The notes under the pieces were generated by a model that made no database searches, was not told where the DNA came from, and saw only the letters and a list, made by a program, of their open reading frames with translations. The position numbers and the translations under genes were made by a program. From Calliopum simillimum (Eukaryota > Arthropoda > Insecta > Diptera > Lauxaniidae), in NCBI GenBank assembly GCA_951812925.1, contig OX638369.1, forward strand, positions 55,688,373 through 55,752,372: a DNA stretch of 64,000 bases, written 5' to 3'. This document shows, one piece after another, positions 1 through 11,575 of the stretch. The first letter of the stretch is position 1; every line of letters begins with the position of its first letter.

Positions 1-99
1 ATATTTAGAAAATTATTTGGAAAGTCATTTATTTATTTAACTATTTTAAGTTCCATTATAAGGCTTATAGTATTATAATCTCCTCAAATTGGGTTGTTT

Positions 100-640
100 T
101 CAACATATCCAGATAGTCTGCCAAGAACATTGTTTTATATCTGGCTTGGCAGACTCAGAACATATGTTAATTTGCGTTCTTATATTATTAAAAAACCTCA
201 AACAGAGATGTATTCACTTCAGATTAATGGTCTGTCAAGGTTGTTTCTTAATATCTGTCTCAACAGACCCATAAATTGTAGGTCTGCCAAGAATTTATAT
301 TTGTTTCCTGCCTGGCAGACTGAAATTTCTAAAACTCAAATGCATTTAAAGCTACTTTTCAAAAATAAAATGACACACATTTTAGGTCATAATATAAAAT
401 TTTATAATACATAGTCGGATATGTTGGATTATGAAATTTAAATTGTTAATCTGCCAAACAGTCCTAACCAATTTTTGATCAAGGAGATTAACATTGATAA
501 GCAAAATCTATATTTTTAAGTTCAAATTGGTATTCTGCCAAGCTTTTTTTACCATCGATCTGATACTACAGTGTTTTTAAAATTTTTCTTTAAACTCAAA
601 TCACTAATCTGCCACTGATCTTTTATCCATCAGACAACTT
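100..640. repeat. Array of short hairpins built on the word GTCTGCCAAG
   Basis: AGTCTGCCAAG at 115-125 pairs perfectly with CTTGGCAGACT at 145-155 across a 19-nt AT-rich loop. Further pairs are GGTCTGTCAAGG at 229 with CAACAGACC at 261, and GGTCTGCCAAG at 281 with CTGGCAGAC at 312. More degenerate single words occur at about 449, 533, 606 and 668, and again near 2360-2420 (TCTGCTAGAC, GGTCTGCAAGG). Filler between words is AT-rich and unrelated. No protein is encoded. Confidence 0.7.
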
Positions 641-729
641 TTTTTGATTTGACTGTCTTATATTCGATCTGGCAAACTACAATTTTTGTTATTTGCTTAA
701 ATGCATTCACACAACCAGAATCACCAACT

Positions 730-1830
730 TCAACTGCTCCAGTGACTCGCAGCAGTAGTCGAATGCAATCAGAGCTACCTACAACCAAGGAAACAGTGAA
801 AGCTATCCACGGCATGGAAAACAAAAAGGCCGCCGGCATCGATCAAATTACAGCTGAACTGCTAAGAGCAAACCCAATAACATCAGCCTAAATGCTCCAA
901 CCTCTCTTCAATCTTGAGCGAAGAGTATTTGCCATATTATTAGCTGCATGGTATGCTAATTAAGTGGCCAAAAAAAGGTGACCTTTGCGAGTGCAGAAAT
1001 TATGTAGGCATAACTAAGGTCTCAGTTTCATCAAAAATACTGACAAAAGTACTTCTAAAAAGAGTAAGCAAAAAACTTGATTCGGCCACCCGAGAAAGCA
1101 ACAAGCAAAATTTCGCCGAAAACGATCATACTTGGATCAAATTAACCGCCTTAGAATAATTGTCGAACAACCATGCAAGTGACATTCTATGCTTCAACTA
1201 GTCTCCGTAAGCATTTGGATTTCTTTGAAGCGAAAAGGTATTGCCGCAAAAGCCATACATTTAGTACGTGCACAGTACGAAGTCTTTAAATGCATTATGT
1301 TACACAACGGGTTCTTGTTCCCGACATCTCTCTTCCTTATAGTTCTTGACGATATCCTAGATAAAGCTCTAAATAACGCTAAGAGAGGTATCCGAATGAA
1401 ATTTACCAAATATCTACACGATCTCGTCTACGCTGACAAAATCTGCTTTCTATCGCCTAAGCACTCTGATATGTATAGAAAGATTGAAAACCTTATCTTG
1501 GAATCGCAATAGGCTGACCTAAAAATCAATGCATACAAGACTAAAAGCATTAATCTAAACCCATGCAGAAGTGACATCACTTTTAAAGCTGCCAAAGGTG
1601 AAATTGAGAATGTCAACAGCTTCACGAGTTTAAGCAACATTATCTCTCTGGATGATGGATAGCAACTCAAGAATATCAAAAGCGATAATCGTGTTCATCT
1701 GAATTAAATATGGTCACATTTCGGTAGAGTAGAGAACCGAGAATCACCTGGAGAAAGAAATTCTACAATCGAGAAAGTCGTGGAAAGAGAAAAAAGCCAT
1801 CGCAAAGAATCGTGACATTTGAACATTTTC
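730..1830 (+). pseudogene. Degraded non-LTR retrotransposon reverse transcriptase
   Basis: Translated pieces in several frames match the expected order of a LINE pol domain. NKKAAGIDQITAELL (RT block 1-2 start) is followed by LIKWPKKGD...CRNYVGIT, then DQINRLRIIVEQ, then a segment with YLHDLVYADKICFLS where the catalytic YADD is YADK. LKINAYKTKSINLN follows, and a tail resembling the GESPGER...IAKNRD end of RTE-like proteins. Stops and frameshifts are frequent, so it is inactive. The clade is uncertain (RTE-like is the best guess). No 5' ORF1 or 3' tail is recognisable. Confidence 0.75.
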
Positions 1831-2449
1831 TAACCCAAATAATGATCTAGCAGATTTAGGTTTTCGTTATTTTATGAACTTACAAAAATAAATTTAAAAT
1901 TTTTTTTGATATCTGCACAGTTAAAATTTTAGTTTAATGAGTTTGAACCATGAAGTATTTTTATAGAACGATGCCAAAAAAGTATTAATTTTAAACTATT
2001 TTGGAATAAATTTCATACTTTTTTGTAATAAATTTCAAAATTTTTTGGAAAAAAATCGGAAATTAGTACCAAAAAAGTTTAAAATCAATACTAAAGGGAA
2101 TCAAAAGTAAGAAAAACAAACTATCATTTTTTAGTGTGTGCTGAGCGTTTTATCTCATTTCTGATAATAAACCAATATTTTAGAAAAACAAAACAAAAAA
2201 AAAATATTTTAAAGTTCAAATTTGTGGTATGCTATTCATTTAAAACTTTGAATTAAATTATTTCAATATATTGATTTATTTCATTTAAAATTAAAATGCA
2301 GACACCAAGCAAATATCAAATTTTTATTTGAAATTAGTAGCAGATCAATATTAAATAGTCTGCTAGACTTGTTAGAGGATATCTGGCTTGTAAGACCAAC
2401 AAATTGGCGGTCTGCAAGGAAATACGAAGTGATTGACATAACTTAAAAA

Positions 2450-3210
2450 AAAAACTAGTAAGGGTGTAACATTTGGCCTGGTTAAACATTAAATACCCTA
2501 CACTGCAGTATCTTGAAAATTTTGCTCATATGGGAGGTGCCACGTACTCTTGTTCGAGTTCACCCATTTTTTGCTCAGAGCTTGCATTTATAATTCTTAG
2601 TGTCTGAGTAAAATTAATTTCGATTATCTCAAAAAACGCTTTAGTATAGAGATTTGAAGCTGTTGCTTCTATTTTAAGTATAAAATTTCACCGTTTTTGT
2701 TGAGAGCTTGCATTTATAGTTTGAGTAAAATTTAGTTTGATAATCTGAAAAAAAGCTTTCGGTATCGCATTTTGAAGCTTTTGCTTATATGGGAGGTGCC
2801 ACGCCTTCTTGTTTGAGTCCACCCAGTTTTTGCTCAGAGCTTGCGCTCATAATTTGTAATATTTATGTATATTTTGGTGTCATTGTCGTGAAAAATACTC
2901 CTAAAGTTGCATTTTCAATATATTTTTTGGATGGGCGGTAGGCGTGTGCGTTGACCGATATCGCTCATTTTCAATCCCGCTAGCTAACTTTGACGACGGA
3001 GGCAGTTTCATTGCATTATCTTGCTTAGTTTTCCCAAAAAATGTTTTCCACGCACAGCCACCCAGACAGACGGATATGGCTATATCGAATCAGGAGGTGA
3101 CGCTGAGCAAGAATATATATACTTTTCTATATGTGCCACACCTCCTTCTCTGCGTTACAACGGAAGAACAAAGTGAATATACCCTGGGTGTAGGGTATAA
3201 AAACCACAAG
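2450..3210 (+). repeat. Interspersed repeat F1, copy 1
   Basis: It starts near AACTAGTAAGGGTGTAAC, then TTTGGCCTGG...ATACCCTACAC. Next are three degenerate internal units of about 130-250 bp, each containing TATGGGAGGTGCCACGC, GCTCAGAGCTTGC and ATTATCTCAAAAAACGC. The end has CAGACAGACGGATATGGC and ATACCCTGGGTGTAGGGTAT. The same organisation is seen at 4700-5335 (inverted) and 15095-17765. It is a non-coding fly-type repeat with a conserved tail; the class is not assigned. Confidence 0.7.
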
Positions 3211-3216
3211 TCTGAA

Positions 3217-4690
3217 AGCATTTTTGATCAATCGTGTTCAAGCAGACTAAGATTTTTGAATTGTTTTATTATGTCTGGAATATTTGGATTATAAAATGGC
3301 GATCCGACATTCTTTTTTGGGCATTTTTGTTTTCACAAATCAATTTTATTGTTTTATGATTTCGTTGATGTTTATAAAAGAGGTAGTACTACTGTGCACC
3401 AGAGTGTGTATGAATACCAGAATAAATAAAAATATACTGTTAATACACTTTATACTTGAATTTCTTAATTTTAATTAAATTTTAATTAAAATTATAAATT
3501 TTTAAACTCCTCAACATGATCTCCTGTTGAGAACAAAAAGTAAATACAAATTAGTCAAAGGATTAACCACCATCCTTACGTAATGATTTAATCAGTTCAT
3601 CCAAATTAACTTTCCATTATGCGTGTATATAACCCCTTTCGGTTAAAAAGTTGGTAACAAAATAATGTACATAATTAATTAAAATATTTTCTCAAAATCG
3701 AATAAAAAAAAATTAATTTTCCATCAAAATTTATACGACCACATTTCAACTTGACTTAAGTACAGCACGCTGCCGAATTCCCACTGCTACGCATAACTTT
3801 TCCGATGTACGTGTTGTTTAAATTAATTCCCACTCAATTACAACAATTTTTTTCACAACTTTTCCATTCGCGAATATAAACCAAAAAAAAAAAAAATGTT
3901 CTTCATTCTACCCACATATTTTAAAACAAAACCACAATGAAAATTACCATTTAACCGCTACGTTAAACTTTTAAGTCTCAACGGCAACATTGCTGCTGTC
4001 AGTGTTGCCATACCGTGCTGCTTGCTATTGTGCGTGTATCTATTGTTTAATGTGTTGAGTTAAGGAAAACTTTTTACAACAATTTGTGTGTCAAAATTAA
4101 ATCAAAACCCATTCCCATTGCCTTTTTAGCGATGCTTCCTGTCAAAGCGTCTTCACAGCACAGACGCCTAAAAGTATGCTTTTAATTTGTTCAAGTATGA
4201 ACAGCAGCAATAAGCTCGCGCTGTTTTTTCGAGGTGCGTTGTCTACAAATTAATTACTTAATCATGAACGGGTTCAAAAGTAGAAACTCAAATAAATCTT
4301 TGTTGTTGGTTGGTTAAAATTACGAAATTTTATTTCTTCACGTTTAAGTACAACCAGCCAGCACCAGCAGAAAGGTAAATAAAAGTCATTGCTCACTTTT
4401 AATGAGCGCATTCGTCTTTTTTTGTTATAAATATCAAGGTTATGTTGACATGTCTACTTATGTGAAATTGGTTCTTAAGTACATGTGTGCGAAGTTTTCC
4501 TTAATTTTATATGCGTATGTACGTACCGTCATAAAACTATGAGTTGAGTAATGGTCTCTTAATTTCATATTATTGTAAGTGAAGTTGTTAAGGAGTTGTC
4601 CATAAAAGGCGTCCTCAAAAATGCAATCAAATTGAAAACTTTCGCACGATTATCTGATTTCATTGGAATTTTATAACCAAGAAACTACAT
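3217..4690. other. Stretch without recognised gene
   Basis: AT-rich sequence with many short A/T tracts. Bases 3955-4380 are somewhat richer in GC and contain CACCAGCAGAAAG|GTAAAT, which could be an untranslated exon donor, but no coding partner is visible. Small ORFs at 2944-3478 overlap the F1 tail and look fortuitous. Confidence 0.4.
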
Positions 4691-4699
4691 AATTTTTTT

Positions 4700-5330
4700 T
4701 ATACCCTACACCCAGGGTCTATTCACTTTGTCCTTCCGTTTGTAACGCAGAGAAGGAGGCTTGGCAGATATAGAAAAGAATATATAAACGAGACACGCCT
4801 ACCGCCCATACAAAAAATGTATTCAAAATGCATCCTTGGGAGTATTTTTCACGACAATGCAACCAAAATACACATTAATACCAAGAATTGTAAGCGCAAG
4901 CTCTAAACAAAAAACTTCAAAACGCTATACTGAAAGCGTTTTTTGAGATAATCAAACTAAATTTTACTCCGACACTAAAAACTATAAATGCAAGCTCTGA
5001 GTATAAACTGGGTGAAATCGGAAAAGAGGGCGTGGCACCTCCCATATAAGCAAAAGTTTCAAAATGCTTTACTGAAAGAGTTTTCGAGATAATCCAATTA
5101 AATTTCACTGAAATACTAAATAAGCAAAAGGTTCAAAACGCTACACTGAAAAAGTTTTTTGAGATAATCCAACAAAATTTCACTCAGACACTAAGAACTA
5201 TAAACGCAAGCTCTGAGCAAAAACTGGATGAAATCGGACAAGAGTGCGTGGCACCTCCCATATACGCAAATACTTCAAAATATTGCAGTGTAGGGCACTT
5301 AATGTTTGGCCAGGCCAAAGATTGCACCCT
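4700..5330 (-). repeat. Interspersed repeat F1, copy 2 (inverted)
   Basis: On the minus strand this repeats the F1 layout: TGCACCCTT...GGCCTGGCC at the head, four units with GGGAGGTGCCACGC and CTCAGAGCTTGC, and the tail ACCCTGGGTGTAGGGTAT at 4700-4720. The deletion-mariner at 5333 sits directly at its head, apparently inserted into the TA of the CCCTTACTAG head sequence. Confidence 0.7.
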
Positions 5331-5332
5331 TA

Positions 5333-6073
5333 CGTGGGCTGCTATATACATTTCTGGCCTAGGCAACTTTAATGTCAATAGCTAAAATCTGGCAACACCA
5401 TAATAAAGTTTGACATTTTTTAGCATAAAAGTACTCACAACGTTTTGGTGTACAAGTGCTATTTGTTTTGTTTACAGTGAGTTAAGAAAATTAATTTTTT
5501 CATTGATAATTTAAGCGATTGATAAATTATTGGGTTTCCAACGAGAACAAACGTTTTTTACAACTAAGTGTTCATGCAAAATCGTATGTATTGAAGTGGA
5601 ACTTATGCCCAAGAATGCCTCTATCTCACGGTATGTCACATGACGATCTTGCATTATCAGTTCACGCACGGCATCAAGATTCTCTGGCACAACGGACGTT
5701 ATTGGATGACCTTCACGGAATTCGTCTTTGTGCGAGCGTCGGCCACGATTGAATTCATCAAATAAGTTTTTCATAGTACTATAGAATGGTGCTTCATCGC
5801 CATACAAAGATTTAAGTTCATCGATGCATTCTTCTCGTGATAATCCACGTCGAAAGTTGTGAAAAATAATCGCACGAAAATGTTCACGAGTTAATTCCAT
5901 TTTTTTGCCAAATTGATTTTTTCAAGTTACTGTAAACAACACCAATGATGGTCGTACGTCAAAACGTTGTGAGTACGTTTATGCTAAAAATGTCTAGATT
6001 TATTATGGTTTTGCCAGATTTTAGCTATTGACATTAAAGTTGCCTAGGCCAGAAACATATACAGCAGCATACG
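5333..6073 (-). mobile_element. Non-autonomous mariner deletion derivative, copy 1
   Basis: 741 bp bounded by TA on both sides. Terminal inverted repeats of about 130 bp run from CGTGGGCTGC...TTTCTGGCCTAGGCAAC through AGCATAAA.GTACTCACAACG. Between them is only the N-terminal third of a transposase (minus strand, 5900-5511). Long TIRs plus an internal deletion make it a MITE-like derivative of a mariner. The sister copy is at 21527-22247. Confidence 0.88.
5511..5900 (-). pseudogene. Truncated mariner transposase, N-terminal DNA-binding part only
   Basis: 129 residues beginning MELTREHFRAIIFHNFRRGL. They comprise the paired helix-turn-helix DNA-binding region of mariner transposases (FRRGLSREECIDELKSLYGD; later VTYREIEAFLGISSTSIHTI). 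The frame ends at NNLSIA and stop, right at the inner end of the right TIR, so the linker and the DD34D catalytic domain are absent. It could bind TIR DNA but cannot catalyse transposition. The last segment matches where the WVPHELT-type motif lies in intact family members. Confidence 0.85.
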
Positions 6074-6183
6074 TACTAGTTTTATTTCTTTTTTTTATGT
6101 TTAAAAAATAGTTGCTCGATTCTTTCCTTCCTTGTCAATTCTGAAAAATAATCTCTTTAATATACAGACAGCACAAGCACTCG

Positions 6184-7029
6184 CCAAAAATTTTACACGT
6201 ATTTCTTGAACGATTCTAAGCATTTTATGCCTAGTACACTTTTTTCGTAAGATGCCTTCCTCTTAAGTAAACAAAGAGTTTTGCCTGCCGTGGGCGTTCA
6301 AAAGCCAAAAACTCTCATCTAGCAACCGAATCCCATGTTGAGTCATACATCATTTTAAAGCTTATAAATTATGCTTTCATTTAAAGTGCTTTTAAAAAAA
6401 ATTAAAGGGGTTTTTTCAAAAAAAATTTAAAAGTATTTTTAAGTTTAAAAAATGTTGGTGAAACAATTTTTTTTACCAAATAATATTTTTTTATAAGAAG
6501 AACACTTAAACATGAATGGGACCAGTTGCTTAGATATATCAATTTACAACCTTTGGTGTAAGCTATAAACTTTTTAAAAAACACTCTTTTCATGAAAATG
6601 ACTAAAAACGCCAACTTCAACACCCTGTATTTTAACAACAAATGGTACTAGAACCAAATCCTTCCGGATTATTGTTCTTGCACACCGGATCTACCATATT
6701 GCCAAATTTGAGCAGAGGCAAAAGAATTTTCAGCTGGTACACTTGACGTGTTTTGCTTCATATATAAGTAACTGGCCCTATTAATTTTGTTATTATTTTA
6801 TTATTTATTTTAAAGTACTTAAAATTAAAGCATATTTTATAAGCTTTAAAATTATGACTCAAGATGGGATTCGGTAACTACAAGAGAGTTTTTAGCTTTT
6901 GAACGCTCGCGGCAGGCAAAACTCTTTTTTTACTCAAGAGGAAGGCATCTTACGAAAAAAGTTAGACATAAAATGCTTCGAATCGTCCAAGAAATACGTG
7001 TGAAATTTTCTTCTAACAAATTTTTGGCC
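6184..7029. repeat. Foldback repeat with arms of about 210 bp
   Basis: The left arm 6184-6395 (GCCAAAAATTTTACACGTAT ... TTTAAAGTGCTTTTAAA) is inverted at 6808-7029 with roughly 85 % identity by eye. The centre of about 400 bp is AT-rich. Arm fragments also occur at 18.8-19.5 kb and at 43.50-43.63 kb. No ORF of note. Confidence 0.7.
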
Positions 7030-7522
7030 CATAAATAAATTTTTTTTCTTTTCTGAAACTCAAAAAAGATAATTGAGCTTAAAGTTCAGAAATGTTCGGG
7101 TTAACATTCATTGCGGTTCGGAATAATTAAATTTTTTACTATCTACCGATCTACTTGAACTCATCTGAAGTTATGTGTAGCAATTGGTACAAAAAATACA
7201 AAACATGAATTTTGGACTTATTCATATTTTGGCCTTTACCTTAGACAATATCGATCCACACACAAAAAAATGGTTCACTGAAAACCACCCATTTTGAAAG
7301 CTTATCAAAAATGATTTTTAAGGAAAAAAAAATGATTTTTTTCGACCTCTAAATAAGTAGCTGCTCGATTTTTTTCCTATAGTTCCGCCATTAAACTTCC
7401 GATTCTCAAGTATGGTATATTGTTGTAAGTGTTTTATTGTGCGTTACATTTTATTCATAGAAGTCATTTATCTGAAATTTTTTTTTCGAATAGTTGTACA
7501 CATTATCTCAGTTACTACTACC

Positions 7523-8052
7523 TAGAGCTGGGCACGGGCCGTGCTTTTTTTAGTGGCCTGCGGGCCTTTACTCTTCGACAATGGGCTCGGGCCTTGAAAT
7601 CGAGTTTTGTGCGGGCTTCAGGAGGGCCCGGACCTAACAACAACAGCCCAGACCTAACAACAACAGCCCGCAAAGGCCCGTAAATCACGCGAAGATTGAG
7701 AAGCATAAGCTTGGAGAAAATTCTGTTCTTACATAAAAATATGTAAAATAATGTATAAATATGGGGCTAAAAAAGGCAATGGAGTAAGTCAAGTCAAACA
7801 AATCGACTTATAGATTCGACCAAAAACTCAAATAAGCAATTTATGATGTTTGTTTTTTCTTCATTTGAAAATCATTGAATTAGCTTCGTCAATAAGTTGA
7901 AAAATTTGTAAATCATAAAAAAGTGTGAATATGTAATAATATGGTAGTATCGGGCCGGGCCAGGCCGGACTCGGGCCTCGACAAAAAATATTCGTGCGGG
8001 CCTGGGCCTATTTCCAAGTGCTGGTATTGTGTTCGTGCCGCGCCCAGCTCTA
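7523..8052. mobile_element. hAT-type MITE
   Basis: 530 bp with termini TAGAGCTGGGCACGGGCC and, inverted, TAGAGCTGGGCGCGGCAC. It is flanked by 8-bp direct repeats CTACTACC (7515-7522) and CTACCACC (8053-8060), one mismatch. Subterminal regions are strikingly GC-rich (GGGCCGGGCC-type) in an AT-rich background. An 8-bp duplication with TAGAG...CTCTA ends is typical of hAT elements. There is no transposase. Confidence 0.8.
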
Positions 8053-8060
8053 CTACCACC

Positions 8061-8960
8061 CTAAGGTACCAAGAACATCATAAAATTCATCCCTGCGAAA
8101 TTTCCTCAAATTGTTGAAATTGAAGAAGTTATAGCGAATCTAAAACTTCAGTGCAAAATAAATACAAAAAAACGGAAATTGGCCCCCAAAAATATGCAGT
8201 TAAGTATTGTTATATCGGTTTTGTTTTCAGAAATTGTTTTTAAAATCATACCAAGAATGAAAATAATTCCATCCAAAATTAACAAACGCAGTCAGCATTT
8301 ATATCTAACTAACCATTAGATTTCATTATTATTGCATCAAACCATAAAGTCATAACAATACATTTTGTTGCCCACATATAAACTCAATAAAAATGTTGAC
8401 TTAATTGTTGTAGCAAATACATACATAGATAGATAGATGAAGCAGCCAACAAGGACAATAATGGAATAAACAATAAAATAAATAAATAAATAAATACTAA
8501 TTGAAACAATCAATAATGGCAAATAAATGTTTGCAAATACATATTGTGTAAAATAAACAAATAAATATTCGGCTGTTGCGAAATTGAGAAAATTGAGAAT
8601 CACATACATATACACGCATACGCAGGATGCGAGTACAGCAACATAGACAGGATAATATTTGCTTAACAATAAGTTGCTGCGTGCGTGAGCAAATATTTTT
8701 TGTTATTTCAGTTGTTGCTGTTAGGCGCTCGTATTCATTGCTGTTGTTACTTTTAGTGCTGTTGTGCAGTTAAAATGTTTGTGATTTTTTGTGGTTATTT
8801 TGTTGCTTCCCTATGTTAATATTTGCATTTACTGTATGATTATTATTTGTGGTTTTGATTGTGAAACAAAATGAAAACGAAAATGTTAAGGGGGTGAACT
8901 CATTACTCACACCGAGCAGGAAGCAAATTATTATAAGCCTTAAATGTAGAGATTTCTACA
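8061..8960. other. Non-coding stretch with AAAT/AGAT simple repeats
   Basis: Contains AGATAGATAGATGA near 8426, (AAAT)n near 8475-8495 and several ATACATA tracts. The 110-residue minus-strand ORF at 8337-8669 is a by-product of this simple sequence. No gene is recognised. Confidence 0.5.
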
Positions 8961-9590
8961 GTCTCTTTCGATGAAAACGCTTCATTTTCCAAAATCGTGG
9001 CTGATTAGATCAGAAGATATACCCATAATTATGATCAAAATTTGGTATTTTTTGAAATGCAACAGTCTTCCTGAGCCAAAAAAAAAAATTTTGCATGCAG
9101 ACAGTTTTCCAAATGTATGTAGATTAAAAAACTCAAAACTGGAAAATTCAAGGTACTCCCGATCAGGAGATATTGAATTTTTACGTTTTTTCTTTTTGAT
9201 TTTTTTATTTTAATGTCACCGACCTAAAAAAAATTAACCAATTGTCAGTTTCGATGTATTTTGTGATGGTAATTCCGAATCCGGTCGTGGAATTGCTTTA
9301 TTTTGTATGATTTTTAAGATATCCTAACCTTCAAATTCAAGAAAATCAAGAAATTTTTTTTGTTTTTTCTTCAGAAACACTGTGTCATATCAAAAAATAC
9401 CAAATTCTGAAATATTGATCATATGTCTTCCGAAAATGATTAGGCACGATTTTGAGAAATATTACGTATTCATCGTGAGAAGCTGTAGAAAAATACTGCA
9501 AACTCAGAAAATCTCTCTAATGGGCCATATCAGGAAATTATCGAAAATTCCCAATCGAGTATATATTCCCAACTCTTAAATATTTGTAAC
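8960..9590. repeat. Diverged foldback repeat related to the 37-39 kb palindrome
   Basis: AAAATCGTGGCTGATTAGAT...GATCAAAATTTGGTATTTTTTGA (8990-9057) is inverted at about 9390-9460. The centre carries CCGAATCCGGTCGTGGAATTG and AAGATATCC, the same words found in the 37-39 kb palindrome (GATTCCGGTATTAGAATTG, GAGATATCC) and at 14.1, 20.9, 38.6, 39.4 and 43.3 kb. The arms are much decayed. Confidence 0.55.
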
Positions 9591-10697
9591 CGTCCAGAGG
9601 AAAAGGGACCTTATGTTCACAAAATCAAAAACTTTTTTTTTGCATATTCTGAAAATTCATATTATTTCGATCACAGGAAAATTTAAAAAATTTACTGACT
9701 ATAGCGTTTCAGTATCTATTCCAGGTCGATTTGGTATCAAATTTATGCATATGATTTGAAAAGCTAGAACAATGCTATTCATATAAGAAACGATCATAGA
9801 AGGCCTGCATTGCTCCATTTATTGTGGATTTTACTTTAGACATTGTAGTTCTTAATATATTTAATAAAAAATACTACTTAAGAGCTCTTGCTTGGTATAT
9901 AATTTTGGATTTCTAAGGTACAGTAGATATCAATGACACATAACAGAGTATATTTCAATGTATCGAATATCGAGTCATGCTCTTGCTTTTATCGAAGAAG
10001 CGATCGTAGAAGGCCTACATTGCTCCCTTCTTTGTGAATGCATTTGTGTCAAGCCTTGACGCCCAATGACATCATTTGTATAAAAGAAAAATAGAAGAAA
10101 AGGCAGCAGCGCTACTGGATCTCAAATAAGGCCTAATAACATTCCTATTAGTCCGCTCTTTCTCCTACTGGATAGTTAACTCTTGGATGGATTTCAAAAA
10201 ATATTCGTGTCATATGAAAGGTCTTTTTATTAGCTAAAAAATTGTCGTAAAAAAGTTTTTGATTCTCTGTTAAGAAATTGATGAGTAAAGGTTCATTATG
10301 GTAAATACTGTTTTTATGTTAATTTTGTAAAAAATAAAACAAATTGAGCTCTGTTTTCAAGTTTACTTAAAAGTGTTAAGTTAAATCCATTAAGTTGATT
10401 ACCTTTAACACTTTTGAGGACGAAAATAAAATGGGCAGGCTTATTCTTCTAATAGTTCTCAGTGAATATTATATGCCTCGGTGCCTTTTACATATATACC
10501 AAATTTCATCCATCTGCGTCGAATGGTTTCAGAGATAGATAGAGATACATAAGTTAAGTTTTTAAGGAGCGTTACCTATCCTGGAGCCCTTCATATTTAT
10601 ACCAAATCTCATTAAACTGGCTCAAATTCCTATCTATAATCGATTCTAACATCCATTTAAGCAAATTTTTAAATTAACTTTTTAATGTGAAGTATAT
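9591..10697. other. Non-coding stretch with a diverged direct repeat
   Basis: CGATCATAGAAGGCCTGCATTGCTCC (about 9790) recurs as CGATCGTAGAAGGCCTACATTGCTCC (about 10000), spacing near 210 bp. Otherwise AT-rich; a CCAAATTTCATCCATCTGCG segment near 10500 resembles the F2-type repeats. No gene. Confidence 0.5.
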
Positions 10698-10909
10698 CAC
10701 AAACACTGTGTTCTTAAAAGGCAGGATTATCACACAAATTTGTTTTATATGGAAAACTAGAAAAGAGGCTTTCTCGAAAGGGGCATCTGATCGAATTTTC
10801 TGGATGATGGGAAAATTATCACAAAAGCCTATAGAATCAACCCCCATTTTCACTTTTTGTCGTAATTTTTATGTGATAATCCTGCCCTTTAAACATACTG
10901 TGCAAATGG
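10698..10909. mobile_element. Small hairpin MITE
   Basis: GGCAGGATTATCACA (10720-10734) is inverted as TGTGATAATCCTGCC (10872-10886). The match extends outward through CACAAACACTGTGTTCTTAAAA on one side and TTTAAACATACTGTGC on the other. It is about 210 bp, with no target duplication recognised. A 116-residue ORF running across it is not gene-like. Confidence 0.55.
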
Positions 10910-11102
10910 TTTTTTTTTTTTATGTGAAAAAAAGAAAAATTTACAACTTTTTGAATAAAATCATGTTTCATCATCCATTCCAATGTTGCATTTCAAAATT
11001 TCTAAGTATTTACCAACTTTTCACAACCACCACTTGAAACGCTACTTCTTATATTGAATTTGTACGTACAAAGGGTGTCCCAAAAGAAAGCTTATATTTG
11101 TT

Positions 11103-11575
11103 TAGCTTCCTGTATTAACGCAACGAGCCCGAGTGGCTCAGCTGATATGTCAATCGGAAGCCTGGCTCTTCGGAATTTAGTCGATATCGAGCGTTTTTAG
11201 GGAGCGGACCAAGAGTTTTACAAAAACTCGGATTTCGGCGAATGACACTTTTTCTGCCGTTCTTGATAATCTTGGTGGCCTTGTTTTTGGTTTGTTCAAT
11301 GTTGTACCGGTATCTTAAAACCTCTTCATCCTTTTTCATATAAGAGGTATGCTTGGAGTCTCATTTAAGTGGCGAAAGCCTCAAAGAAAATATCCACGGG
11401 GCGACTAAGATTACCAAGAACGGCACAAAACGTGACAATCGACGAAATCAGAGTTTTGTAAAACTCTTGCACGCACGACGCCCAGTCCACTCCCGAGAAG
11501 CGCTCCATAGTGACTTAAATCCGAATTGACATACGCCCCGAGCTCCCTGGATTCGTTGCATTCACACAGGAAGCC
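11103..11575. repeat. Diverged GC-richer foldback element
   Basis: GCTTCCTGTATTAACGCAACGAGCCCGAG at 11105-11133 is inverted at 11541-11574 (CTCCCTGGATTCGTTGCATTCACACAGGAAGC). Pairing continues through GAGTTTTACAAAAACTC against GAGTTTTGTAAAACTC. Arms are about 130 bp with several indels. It is flanked by A/T-rich sequence and has no coding capacity. Confidence 0.6.

Noticed and set aside
8337..8669. 110-residue hydrophobic minus-strand ORF
   Set aside because: Generated by AAAT/ATAC simple repeats; no domain or conservation signal.
10687..11037. 116-residue ORF on the plus strand
   Set aside because: It begins at GTG, runs through a hairpin MITE, and has low-complexity Phe/Lys composition.
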